Assembly (NCBI RefSeq): GCF_015554145.1
Contig: NZ_JADNHZ010000006.1
Coordinates: 1 to 64,000, forward strand
Length of the DNA stretch: 64,000 nt
Direction: 5' to 3'
DNA from: Collinsella aerofaciens
GTDB taxonomy: Bacteria; Actinomycetota; Coriobacteriia; Coriobacteriales; Coriobacteriaceae
Shown: in pieces, positions 8,491 through 16,264 of the stretch
Position numbering within the stretch: position 1 is the first letter of the stretch
Layout: each line of letters starts with the position of its first letter
Program-made: the position numbers and the translations under genes
Notes under the pieces: generated by a model
Databases searched by the model: none
Told to the model about the DNA's origin: nothing
Seen by the model: only the letters and a program-made list of their open reading frames with translations

Positions 8491-10170
8491 CTAGTCACGC
8501 GTGAGCTTGCGGTGGATACGATGCGGCTGGGCTGCGTCCTCGCCCAGGCGCTCGATGCGGTTGGCCTGATAGGCCTCGAAGTTGCCCTCGAACCAATACC
8601 AGTTGCCCGGATTCTCGTCGGTGCCCTCCCACGCCAGAATGTGCGTGGCGACGCGGTCCAGGAACATACGGTCGTGGCTAATGACCACCGAGCAGCCCGG
8701 GAACTCGAGCAGCGCCGCTTCGAGCGAGGACAGCGTCTCGACGTCGAGGTCGTTCGTGGGCTCGTCGAGGAGCAGCAGGTTGCCGCCCTGCTTGAGCGTA
8801 AGCGCCAGGTTCAGACGGTTGCGCTCGCCACCGGAAAGTACGCCAGCGCGCTTTTGCTGGTCGGAGCCCTTAAAGCCAAAGCTCGCCACATAAGCGCGGC
8901 TCGGAACCTCGGTCTCGCCGACCATCATGTGGTCCAGGCCGTCCGAGACGACCTCCCATAGGTTCTTATCGGGGTCGATGCCGGAACGGTTCTGGTCGAC
9001 GTAAGAAATCTTGACGGTCTCGCCCACCTCGAGCTCGCCCGAAGTCAGCGGCTCCAGACCCACAATCGTCTTGAACAGCGTGGTCTTACCGACACCATTG
9101 GGGCCGATGACGCCCACGATGCCGTTGCGCGGCAGGGTGAACGAAAGGTCATCGATGAGCACGCGGCCATTGAACTCCTTGTGCAGATGATGGGCCTCGA
9201 GCACCTTGTTGCCCAGACGCGGTCCCACGGGGATGCGGATGTCGGTCCAGTCGAGCTTCTGGCTTGCGCGGGCCTCGGCCTCCATCTCCTCGTAGCGAGC
9301 CAGACGAGCCTTATTCTTGGCCTGGCGAGCCTTGGGCGAACTGCGCACCCACTCGAGCTCGGCCTCCATGCGCTTGGCGAGCTTGGCGTCGCGGTTGCCC
9401 TGCGCCTCAATACGCGCGGCCTTGGTCTCCAGATACGTGGAGTAGTTGCCCTTGTAGGGATAAAGGTGGCCGCGGTCGACCTCGCAGATCCACTCGGCAA
9501 CGTTATCCAGGAAGTAGCGATCATGCGTGACGGCAAGCACCGCGCCCTGATAGTTGTGCAGGAAGTGCTCGAGCCACAGGATCGACTCAGCGTCCAGGTG
9601 GTTCGTGGGCTCGTCGAGCAGCAGCAGGTCGGGAGCCTCGAGTAGCAGCTTGCACAGGGCCACGCGACGGCGCTCGCCGCCGGAAAGCACGTTGACCGGC
9701 ATGTCGGAATCGGGCAGCTGCAGGGCGTCCATGGCCTGACCGAGCTTGGAATCGATATCCCAGCCGTCGGCGGCGTCGATCTCGCCCTGGAGCTTGCCCA
9801 TCTCGGCCATGAGGGCGTCCATATCGCAATCCGGGTCGCACATCTCCTCGCCGATCTTGTTGAAGCGATCGACCTTGGCAATCATATCGCCAAACGCCAT
9901 GCGCACGTTCTCGATGACGGTCTTGTCGTCATCGAGCGGCGGCTCCTGCTGCAGGATGCCCACGGTGTAGCCGGGGGTAAGCCTGGCATCGCCGTTGGAG
10001 ACTTCCTCGATACCGGCCATGATCTTGAGCAGGGTCGACTTACCCATGCCGTTGGGGCCCACGACGCCGATCTTGGCACCGGGGTAGAAGCTCAGGGTCA
10101 CGTCGTCAAGGATTACCTTGTCGCCATGGGCCTTACGAGCCTGATACATCTGGTAGATAAACTCCGCCAT
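8491..10170 (-). CDS. ettA: Energy-dependent translational throttle protein EttA (ABC-F ATPase)
   Basis: A 559-aa soluble ABC-F protein with two ATPase domains. The first has Walker A GPNGMGKST at 38-46, signature LSGGERRR at 162 and Walker B LLLLDEPTNHLD at ~182. The second has GPNGVGKTT, LSGGERNR and LLLLDEPTNDLD. The inter-domain linker is the arm-bearing, Arg/Lys/Glu-rich type (RMEAELEWVRSSPKARQAKNKARL) characteristic of EttA. EttA binds the ribosomal E site and gates entry into elongation according to the ATP/ADP ratio. Length matches E. coli EttA (555 aa). It is monocistronic, with its own terminator. Confidence 0.93.
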   Translation of the reverse strand: MAEFIYQMYQARKAHGDKVILDDVTLSFYPGAKIGVVGPNGMGKSTLLKIMAGIEEVSNGDARLTPGYTVGILQQEPPLDDDKTVIENVRMAFGDMIAKVDRFNKIGEEMCDPDCDMDALMAEMGKLQGEIDAADGWDIDSKLGQAMDALQLPDSDMPVNVLSGGERRRVALCKLLLEAPDLLLLDEPTNHLDAESILWLEHFLHNYQGAVLAVTHDRYFLDNVAEWICEVDRGHLYPYKGNYSTYLETKAARIEAQGNRDAKLAKRMEAELEWVRSSPKARQAKNKARLARYEEMEAEARASQKLDWTDIRIPVGPRLGNKVLEAHHLHKEFNGRVLIDDLSFTLPRNGIVGVIGPNGVGKTTLFKTIVGLEPLTSGELEVGETVKISYVDQNRSGIDPDKNLWEVVSDGLDHMMVGETEVPSRAYVASFGFKGSDQQKRAGVLSGGERNRLNLALTLKQGGNLLLLDEPTNDLDVETLSSLEAALLEFPGCSVVISHDRMFLDRVATHILAWEGTDENPGNWYWFEGNFEAYQANRIERLGEDAAQPHRIHRKLTRD

Positions 10171-10261
10171 TTGCCTGTTTTATCCTTTCTGCCTTCTGTT
10201 TCCCTATTCTTGATTCGCTTTAGTGGAAACGAAATGAGGAAACCAGCTCTGAAACTAAACG

Positions 10262-10283
10262 AAAAAGGGGCATGGTTGCCCAC
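10262..10283 (-). terminator. Probable terminator of the arsR-sdpI pair
   Basis: A short GGGCA-ACCA-TGCCC hairpin followed on the - strand by CTTTTTCG, about 70 bases past the SdpI stop. Confidence 0.5.
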
Positions 10284-10354
10284 ACCCCCTAATACTACCT
10301 GGGAAAAGTCCCCCGGAACATACTATGAACTGCGTACGCTAGTTTTCCGCAACC

Positions 10355-11059
10355 TTAGCGAACGGCTCGCTGCGATTTACGCCACAGCAGATACGAATAG
10401 GCGTAGGCAGCTCCGGCCGAACCAAACGCCAGAGCCGCAATCACCGCGGCGACGACTTCACTCGAAAGCACGCTGCCCGCCACGCCCATCACAATCAGGC
10501 CAACACCCAGCACCATAAAGCAGGCACCGCCAAAGCGCTGCGTACGGCGCCAGTTCTCGGGATCGGCAAGCGCCCAGGGCGTCTTGATACCGAGCGTGTA
10601 GTTCTGCTTTACGCGCGGTAAGTAGTTGCCCATACCAATAAAGAGCAAGCCGATAGCGCCTGATACCAGCAAATTGACCGTTCCTACCACCGGCACGATG
10701 CCCCACACCGTTAGCTCCCCCAGCCAGCTTATGGCACACATGAGCAGCGTGAAGGCGATTACGAAGCCCTGATAGAACTTACCCGAGGTCCGATACGCCT
10801 CGCCCTTGGGGTCAATGCGTGGCACGACGTAGAACATCGCGAGAAGTGCCAGAGGCAACACGCCGAGCGCGGAGGCCATCCAGCTAGGGCCCCAACCGTC
10901 GACGGCGCCGTTCGCTCCCCAGTGCGTGGGAATCTGTGCAGGCAAGCTCGGCATCACCATAAGGTGCGCCGCGACATTAATAGCGCAGACCACAACAAGC
11001 ATGGCCCATACACGCGGCGATACCCCCGTGGCGTGAATGCCCTTGTTTTCGTTATTCAT
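10355..11059 (-). CDS. SdpI family (DUF1648) membrane protein
   Basis: About 234 aa from ATG 11059, which has AAGGTGAT upstream and sits inside the end of the ArsR gene (8-base overlap). Features are six hydrophobic segments, the DUF1648 hallmark PAQIPTHWGANGAVDGWG, and the C-terminal SdpI signature NYLPRVKQNYTLGIKTPWAL. In Bacillus, SdpI is the immunity protein against the toxin SdpC and, with the repressor SdpR, controls its own operon. No SdpABC toxin genes occur in the window. The pair may act as stand-alone immunity or membrane-stress sensing (inference). Confidence 0.85.
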   Translation of the reverse strand: MNNENKGIHATGVSPRVWAMLVVVCAINVAAHLMVMPSLPAQIPTHWGANGAVDGWGPSWMASALGVLPLALLAMFYVVPRIDPKGEAYRTSGKFYQGFVIAFTLLMCAISWLGELTVWGIVPVVGTVNLLVSGAIGLLFIGMGNYLPRVKQNYTLGIKTPWALADPENWRRTQRFGGACFMVLGVGLIVMGVAGSVLSSEVVAAVIAALAFGSAGAAYAYSYLLWRKSQRAVR

Positions 11060-11330
11060 CCTTATCACCTTCAGTGTTTGTAAAGCCCATAAACCAGCCA
11101 ATTAAATCCTGCATGACGGTGGTGTTTAAGCTGTATACGATGTTTTGGCCATGGCGCTCGTCGGTCACCAACCCGGCATTTTTGAGCGTCGCCAAGTGAT
11201 GGCTTAGCGACGGCTTGCTAATGTCAAAATGCTCGGCAAGCTCCCCTGCCGTGCGGTTGCCCTCGCGCAGCAGCTCCAAAATGCGCCGCCGCGTAGGGTC
11301 GGCCAGCGCCTTAAAACCCTCTCCCGGCAT
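11052..11330 (-). CDS. ArsR-family regulator (SdpR-like)
   Basis: A 92-aa winged-helix protein. MPGEGFKALADPTRRRILELL is the conserved opening (the stretch to LADPTRRR is diagnostic), and the recognition helix is SKPSLSHHLATLK. No metal-binding ELCVCDL box is visible, which fits the SdpR rather than the ArsR/SmtB metal branch. The start at 11330 has AGGAGG 5 bases upstream; an in-frame GTG/ATG further up lacks this. It is co-transcribed and overlaps with the SdpI gene, as in the sdpRI operon of Bacillus, and probably represses its own promoter. Confidence 0.85.
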   Translation of the reverse strand: MPGEGFKALADPTRRRILELLREGNRTAGELAEHFDISKPSLSHHLATLKNAGLVTDERHGQNIVYSLNTTVMQDLIGWFMGFTNTEGDKDE

Positions 11331-11364
11331 AGAACCTCCTCTCGCTATCTCTCGCGACGTGCAC

Positions 11365-11402
11365 ACTATACTCGTTATTTAGATGTTTGTCTAATTATCT
11401 AA
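11365..11402 (-). promoter_or_regulatory. Promoter and candidate operator of the arsR-sdpI operon
   Basis: On the - strand, -35 TAGACA (11388-11393) and -10 TATAGT (11365-11370) are 17 bases apart. An inverted repeat TTAGAT-N12-ATCTAA (11379-11402) overlaps the -35 and spacer, a normal place for an ArsR-family repressor site. Confidence 0.6.
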
Positions 11403-11628
11403 TCTTGTACTCAAAAAAATAGCCGCCTCCGCGTAATGCGAAGACAGCCACTTCTCACGCTACAAACGTGTTTTGGAGTTGGCCAACCCGCTGCAACGGG
11501 TGCCATCTGCTTCATCTTATGCGAATCCCGGTCCCATTTCAACAAGCCTCAAGGGCTCAAATGGAATCGCGATAATACCTATAATGACGATAGCTAAACA
11601 CGACCCGCTTCCCCATCGGAGGATATCT

Positions 11629-12426
11629 ATGACCGAATCAGCAGCCGCAGCTCCCGTCGAGACACGCGACACCAAGCTCGAGATCATCATGGGCCGCGAG
11701 GCACTCGACAAGCTCGCCAACGCCACGGTGCTGATACTCGGCTGCGGAGGCGTGGGCTCTAGCTGCTGCGAGGCACTTGCCCGCGGCGGCATCGGGCATT
11801 TTGTGATTCTGGACAAGGACACCATCGCGCCCAGCAATATCAATCGCCAGGCCATCGCCTTTCACAGCACCGTCGGCAAGCGAAAGGTCGATGTTATGGA
11901 AGCCATGATCCACGATATCAATCCCGCCACCACCGTCATCAAGCGAACTGAATATCTGCTGAGCGACAACATCGATGATTTCTTCGCGAGCGTTTTGGAG
12001 CAGACGGGCGGCAAGCTCAACTACGTCGTCGACGCCATCGACACCATCTCGGCCAAGCTCACCATTGCCAAATATGCTCAGGACCATGACATCCGTTTGG
12101 TTAGCTCCATGGGCGGGGCCAACAAACTCCATCCCGAGTGCCTCCGCTTTGCCGACATCTTCGATACGGTACGTGACCCCATGAGCCGCATTATGCGCAA
12201 AGAATGCAAGAAGCGCGGAATCAAGAGCCTACACGTACTGTTTAGCTGCGAGGAATCGGTTAAGACACAGCCCCGCGACCCTTCCAACATCCACGAGCGC
12301 ACCGAGCTGGGAACTGCCAGTTTTATGCCGCCCATCATGGGTCAAATGATTGCCGGCGAGGTTATCCGCCAGATCAGCGGGCGCGGGTGCGAGCGCGTGC
12401 GCGCCGATGGCCAGCGCTTGGACTAG
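11629..12426 (+). CDS. tcdA: tRNA threonylcarbamoyladenosine dehydratase (TcdA/CsdL, ThiF/E1-like)
   Basis: A 265-aa E1-like adenylating enzyme. Nucleotide motif GCGGVGSS lies at 38-45, then ILDKDTIAPSNINRQ (the conserved D/R/N/Q set) and VVDAIDTISAK. TcdA converts t6A37 to cyclic ct6A37 in ANN-decoding tRNAs using ATP. Length fits the family (about 260). CGGAGGATATCT before ATG 11629 fixes the start; the open frame continues upstream without a ribosome site. The C-terminus overlaps the unused upstream extension of the TatD gene, which follows 14 bases later. Confidence 0.88.
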   Translation: MTESAAAAPVETRDTKLEIIMGREALDKLANATVLILGCGGVGSSCCEALARGGIGHFVILDKDTIAPSNINRQAIAFHSTVGKRKVDVMEAMIHDINPATTVIKRTEYLLSDNIDDFFASVLEQTGGKLNYVVDAIDTISAKLTIAKYAQDHDIRLVSSMGGANKLHPECLRFADIFDTVRDPMSRIMRKECKKRGIKSLHVLFSCEESVKTQPRDPSNIHERTELGTASFMPPIMGQMIAGEVIRQISGRGCERVRADGQRLD

Positions 12427-12440
12427 CAGGATGCCCTGCG

Positions 12441-13223
12441 ATGGAACCGCGATTCTTTGACACGCATTGTCATCTTGATTTGATGCTCAGCCCCGATGCT
12501 GCAGCCAGTGAGTCGGCGGCGTTGGGTCTGGGGCTCTTTGACTGCGGGGTCGACCCACGCGACTTCGCGGCAGCAAAAAAGCGGGCCAGCCGCTACCCAA
12601 ACATTATCGCGGGCGCCGGCCTCCATCCCTGGTGGCTCGCCGACGGCCGCTGTGGTCCTGCCGAAGTCAATCTGCTTTGCAAAGTTGCTGACCAAGAGCG
12701 CTATATCGGCGAGGTAGGACTCGACTTTTCCGTGCGCTTTGCTGGAAGTGAGCTGCTACAAATACAGGCACTTAACCGGCTCTGCGATACACTCGTGCAG
12801 CATCCTCTTACCGGGCGCGTGATATCAATTCACGCCGTTCGTTCGGCAGGAACCGTGCTAGACATCCTCGAGTCGCATGGATTACTCACGCCAAGCCCCG
12901 ACTCCCCCGCTATCATTTTCCACTGGTTTAGCGACACTTCGAACGAGTTCGTCCGCGCACGAAGCGCAGGCTGCTATTTTTCCGTGAACGAGCGGATGCT
13001 CGCCACCAAGCGCGGTCGCGAATATGCCAGACAGATCCCACTCGATTGTCTGCTGCTCGAAACCGACGCTCCTGCCGAACTGCAAGCAGATACAAGCGCG
13101 CGGCAGCTCATCACATCGCTAAAAAGCGTCTCCCGGCGCATCGCCGAACTTAAAAACTGCGCCGAGGAGAGCGTCGAATCGACCGTTTTAGGAAATTCGC
13201 GCTCCATATTTGACTTCCGCTGA
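12441..13223 (+). CDS. TatD-family metal-dependent hydrolase
   Basis: About 260 aa with the TatD signature FFDTHCHLDL (HxH metal ligands) at residues 5-14, GLHPWW (~55), EVGLDF (~86, metal-bridging Glu), ISIHAVRSA (~128), FHWFSD (~157) and LLLETDAP (~215). TatD enzymes are magnesium-dependent 3'-5' exonucleases or nucleases. Several usual residues are relaxed here (HAVRSA in place of H.R.A). Start ATG 12441 has GCAGG upstream and begins immediately before the metal motif, as in other members. It is likely co-transcribed with tcdA and ends at the hairpin inside the following repeat element. Confidence 0.85.
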   Translation: MEPRFFDTHCHLDLMLSPDAAASESAALGLGLFDCGVDPRDFAAAKKRASRYPNIIAGAGLHPWWLADGRCGPAEVNLLCKVADQERYIGEVGLDFSVRFAGSELLQIQALNRLCDTLVQHPLTGRVISIHAVRSAGTVLDILESHGLLTPSPDSPAIIFHWFSDTSNEFVRARSAGCYFSVNERMLATKRGREYARQIPLDCLLLETDAPAELQADTSARQLITSLKSVSRRIAELKNCAEESVESTVLGNSRSIFDFR

Positions 13224-13228
13224 TCCCG

Positions 13229-13458
13229 GTGGGCAAAAAATGCCAAATATGAGTACTATTGCAAAGCTAGTCACATCATTTTGCGACAAAACAACACCCT
13301 GATAATGCACAGCCGTTCATTATCAGGGTGTTTTAGCATGGATAAAGCCGCCTATAACAGGCTTTTATCGCTCTCGGACATTCAACTAGGGCCTCAAAAG
13401 CTTAATTTCGCTGTTACTAAAATAGTGACAGTACTCATATTTGGCATTTTTTGCCCAC
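13229..13458. repeat. Inverted-repeat element with perfect 29-bp ends
   Basis: The arms 13229-13257 and 13430-13458 are exact reverse complements over 29 bases. Each arm itself contains a small GGCAAAAAATGCC palindrome. The 172-base interior has a second, perfect 15-bp hairpin (13293-13332) and no open frame of note. This looks like a non-autonomous miniature element or a large cruciform. No clear target-site duplication flanks it (TCCCG occurs near both ends but not abutting). Confidence 0.8.
13293..13336 (+). terminator. Hairpin inside the repeat element, likely terminator of tatD
   Basis: AACACCCTGATAATG pairs perfectly with CATTATCAGGGTGTT and is followed by TTTTAG. It lies 70 bases after the TatD-family stop. 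Confidence 0.65.
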
Positions 13459-13502
13459 AGGGTCCCGAGAAGACAACGATTCGACTTCCCGGGACTGCTC
13501 AC

Positions 13503-14366
13503 CTATTCGGAAATCGGCGCTCCATGGCCCCAGGAGCCTTCCATGCCGCATACAGTCGAGGCAAACCCCGCCGCAAAGTCGAGCGCGCGCTCAATAGCAT
13601 TAGCGTCATCGTTGCCACGCTTGACAGCATCGAGATAGCACATCAGGAACGAAGTCAGGAACGAGTCACCCGCTCCCATGGTGTCCTTCATATCTGCCAC
13701 AGGCTTGGCATGCTGCCGATAGTAACGCTTGCCGTCGTAGGCAATGCAGCCCTCAGCGCCAGCCGTGGCCGATACAAAACGCGGACCCAAGCCCTGCACC
13801 CATGCCAGACGCTCGCGAATCTCGTCCTCACCCGCGGCATCCGCCGCACTAAAGAAAGCAAAATCGACGTAGGGCGCAATTTGCTCGTAGTACTCGTCGG
13901 TGGAGTCGTCCGAAAAGTCAAAAGAGACCGTGACGCCCGCAGCCTTCAACTTGGGCAGCTCGCGCTCGGTGAAGCAATAGTTGCCCGAATGAACCACATC
14001 GAACTGCTTCATGTACGAAAGGTCAAAGCGATCGAGAACATAGCGCGCATCGCCACGGATACCGCCCTCGTTGGAACCGAGGAAGACACGGTCACCGTCA
14101 ACGACGGTCACGCGAGCCGCTCCGTTCTCACCAATCATCTGCTCGCACTTGTCAAGCTCGATACCCTCATCCTCGAGGCTTGCAATGACATGCTCGGCAG
14201 CGGCGTCATTGCCAAAAATGCCCATGTATGCAGAGCGTGCGGCACCGCATTTCTTGGCATAAACGGCGAAGTTCACCGCATTGCCGCCGGGATACATGGT
14301 GTGGATATGCTCGTAGCGATCGACGACGTTGTCGCCAAATCCGAGCGCGTTAACGTTAAATGCCAT
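13503..14366 (-). CDS. frlD: Fructoselysine 6-kinase (PfkB family)
   Basis: A 287-aa PfkB/ribokinase-family sugar kinase. The N-terminal motif is GGNAVNFAVYAKK (~27-39) and the C-terminal catalytic motif is TMGAGDSFLTSFL with the base Asp at about 234. The sequence DNVVDRYEHIHTMYPGGNAVN is close to FrlD. It phosphorylates the C6 hydroxyl of fructoselysine with ATP. It is last in the frl operon, 14 bases after the deglycase gene. The kinase, deglycase and epimerase together make the assignment strong, although the exact Amadori substrate may differ. Confidence 0.88.
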   Translation of the reverse strand: MAFNVNALGFGDNVVDRYEHIHTMYPGGNAVNFAVYAKKCGAARSAYMGIFGNDAAAEHVIASLEDEGIELDKCEQMIGENGAARVTVVDGDRVFLGSNEGGIRGDARYVLDRFDLSYMKQFDVVHSGNYCFTERELPKLKAAGVTVSFDFSDDSTDEYYEQIAPYVDFAFFSAADAAGEDEIRERLAWVQGLGPRFVSATAGAEGCIAYDGKRYYRQHAKPVADMKDTMGAGDSFLTSFLMCYLDAVKRGNDDANAIERALDFAAGFASTVCGMEGSWGHGAPISE

Positions 14367-14380
14367 GGCCTTTGCCCCTT

Positions 14381-15349
14381 CTAGTACTCGACAACACCCA
14401 TATAGCGACGAAAATCGGGATCGTGATCAAACACCTTGCCGCGTGCAGCACGCAGCTCGCAGTTCATGGCGTAGAACAGCACCGGGTCCAGATAGGCACG
14501 GACGCTCGCCGGCACGGCTTCCATACCGTACTCCTTGGCATCGAGCACCATCAGCGTATCGGTATGCGTCTTAAGGAACGCAAGGGCGCGCTCGTCCATA
14601 GCACGGCACTCGCTGGAGCCCATCTGCAGGAAGTAAAAAACGCCATCCTGAGTAGCCTCGAAGGGGCCGTGGAAGTACTCGGCAGAGTGGATGTAGCTGC
14701 AGTGCTGCCACTGCATCTCCATAAGAGAGCAGATAGCGAAACCGTAGGTCTGGCTAAAGTTGGGACCGCTGCCCAGAATGTAGAAGAACTCGTGCTCCTG
14801 GCAAAGCTTGGCAAAACGATCGCCTAGCTCGGCATTTACCTTCTCACGTGCCGGGGGAAGAATCTTATCCATCTCGGCGATACCGGCATACATATCGGCA
14901 AGATCGGCGTAGCCCTCCTGCTGATCGAGCAGCTCGGCCGCAAGCGACAGCGAAATGCCAGCGGGGACCTCGGCCTGCGGCACGCCCTCGCCCCACGGGT
15001 AGACCCACGTGGTCCACTTGCCGGAGTCAATCTTGGATCCAGCGTTGTCGGTCTGGGCGATCACCGTAGCGCCGGCAGCAAGGGCAATCTCACAGCCCTC
15101 GACGACCTCGGGGGTGTTGCCGCTGTGGCTGCAAGCAATGACCAGGGATTTCTCACCCAAGCGGCGCGGGCGCATGATATCAAACTCGCGAGCCGTATAG
15201 ATATACGAAGTGAAGGTGGTTGCCTCGCGCTGCAGAAGCTCATGAGCCGGGATCAAATCGATCATGGAGCCACCGCAAGCAATCCAGTAGACGCTGTCGA
15301 ACTTGCCCTTCTCGGCAATTGCCTCTTTGATCAGATCGTGTGCGTTCAT
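14381..15349 (-). CDS. frlB: Fructoselysine 6-phosphate deglycase (SIS domain)
   Basis: A 322-aa SIS-domain protein. The first SIS half has YWIACGGSMIDLIP and LVIACSHSGNTPEVVE (phosphosugar Ser/Thr loop). The second has FYILGSGPNFSQTYGFA and the family-specific HSAEYFHGPFE with catalytic Glu/His candidates. FrlB cleaves fructoselysine 6-phosphate to glucose 6-phosphate and lysine. Start ATG 15349 has AAGGAAC upstream; the upstream in-frame extension lacks a site. It sits between the epimerase and kinase genes. Glucose 6-phosphate formed would be handled by pgi, also in this window. Confidence 0.88.
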   Translation of the reverse strand: MNAHDLIKEAIAEKGKFDSVYWIACGGSMIDLIPAHELLQREATTFTSYIYTAREFDIMRPRRLGEKSLVIACSHSGNTPEVVEGCEIALAAGATVIAQTDNAGSKIDSGKWTTWVYPWGEGVPQAEVPAGISLSLAAELLDQQEGYADLADMYAGIAEMDKILPPAREKVNAELGDRFAKLCQEHEFFYILGSGPNFSQTYGFAICSLMEMQWQHCSYIHSAEYFHGPFEATQDGVFYFLQMGSSECRAMDERALAFLKTHTDTLMVLDAKEYGMEAVPASVRAYLDPVLFYAMNCELRAARGKVFDHDPDFRRYMGVVEY

Positions 15350-15411
15350 ATCCAGTTCCTTTCTTGTTTGGTCCGCAATCAATGACGTTGGCTGCGTGGC
15401 CGATAGTTGTT

Positions 15412-16263
15412 TTAGTCAATCAGATATTTCTCGAATGCGGCCATGTTCTTGGCATCTGCCGCCGCCGGGTCATCGTAGTAACGCCCGTCCGTGATTTCCT
15501 GGCCCAGCATGCCATCGAAACCATGGGCATTAAGCGTGGCGACGAAGGCGTCCATATCGTGCTTGCCATCGCCCCACACCAGATGGCCATACGGGTCACC
15601 GTCGATAAAGTGCATCTCGTGAATTGCCCCATCACCAAAGGCGGCAAACCAGTCCTCGAGCGTCTCGCCCGCAACGCCCATCGCGGTTGTATCAACCATG
15701 GGCTGTAAGTACGGGCTCGCGACCTCGTCAATCATGCGCTTCGCATCGGAAACCGTCGTTACAAGGTTGCTCTCCTCGGGACGCAGGCTTTCCATCGTAA
15801 GCACCAGACCGTGCTCACCGGCATACTCCGCCAGAATGGACAAGTGCTCGCGGCTGCGCTTCCAGGCTTCCTCGCGGTCCTCGTCCCAGTCGCCCCAGCC
15901 CGAGTTGACGGACATACGGTCGCACCCAAGTACCTCGGCAAGCTCAATGCCGTGCTTAAAGTACGCCAGGCTGCGCTGTTCATGCAGCGGTTTGCGTGCG
16001 CAGTACTGCCAAGGATAGACAACATTCTCGGGGCACAGAGTACGATACCTAAGCCCACGGCCTGCAGCCTTTTTCGCCAGGACCTCAGCCTCAAAGTAGC
16101 CCGTGTGGTCGAGCGTCACATGCGGCTCCGCACACCACAGCTCAATGGACTCAAAGCCCAAACGCTGCTGCACATCAAGGAAGTAATCGAGCGACCACAT
16201 GATGTAGTGGATATTCATGCCCGCAATCTGTTCGCGGCGCAGCGTCGGTTTGGATTCAGACAT
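15412..16263 (-). CDS. frlC: Fructoselysine 3-epimerase-like sugar isomerase (AP endonuclease 2 TIM barrel)
   Basis: A 283-aa xylose-isomerase-like TIM barrel. Metal and acid residues appear in IELWCAEPHV, VNSGWGDWDEDREEAW, LTMESLRPEESNL (Glu), PMVDTTAM (Asp), EMHFIDGDPYGHLVWGDG and the final QEITDGRYY (Glu). E. coli FrlC interconverts psicoselysine and fructoselysine, feeding the C3 epimer into the pathway. It starts 1 base from the stop of the amidohydrolase gene. Same-strand neighbours frlB and frlD support the assignment over a generic isomerase. Confidence 0.82.
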   Translation of the reverse strand: MSESKPTLRREQIAGMNIHYIMWSLDYFLDVQQRLGFESIELWCAEPHVTLDHTGYFEAEVLAKKAAGRGLRYRTLCPENVVYPWQYCARKPLHEQRSLAYFKHGIELAEVLGCDRMSVNSGWGDWDEDREEAWKRSREHLSILAEYAGEHGLVLTMESLRPEESNLVTTVSDAKRMIDEVASPYLQPMVDTTAMGVAGETLEDWFAAFGDGAIHEMHFIDGDPYGHLVWGDGKHDMDAFVATLNAHGFDGMLGQEITDGRYYDDPAAADAKNMAAFEKYLID

Positions 16264-16264
16264 C

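Noticed and set aside
13281-14384. 367-codon open frame opposite frlD
   Set aside because: Starts inside the inverted-repeat element and runs antisense to the kinase gene; no recognisable domain.
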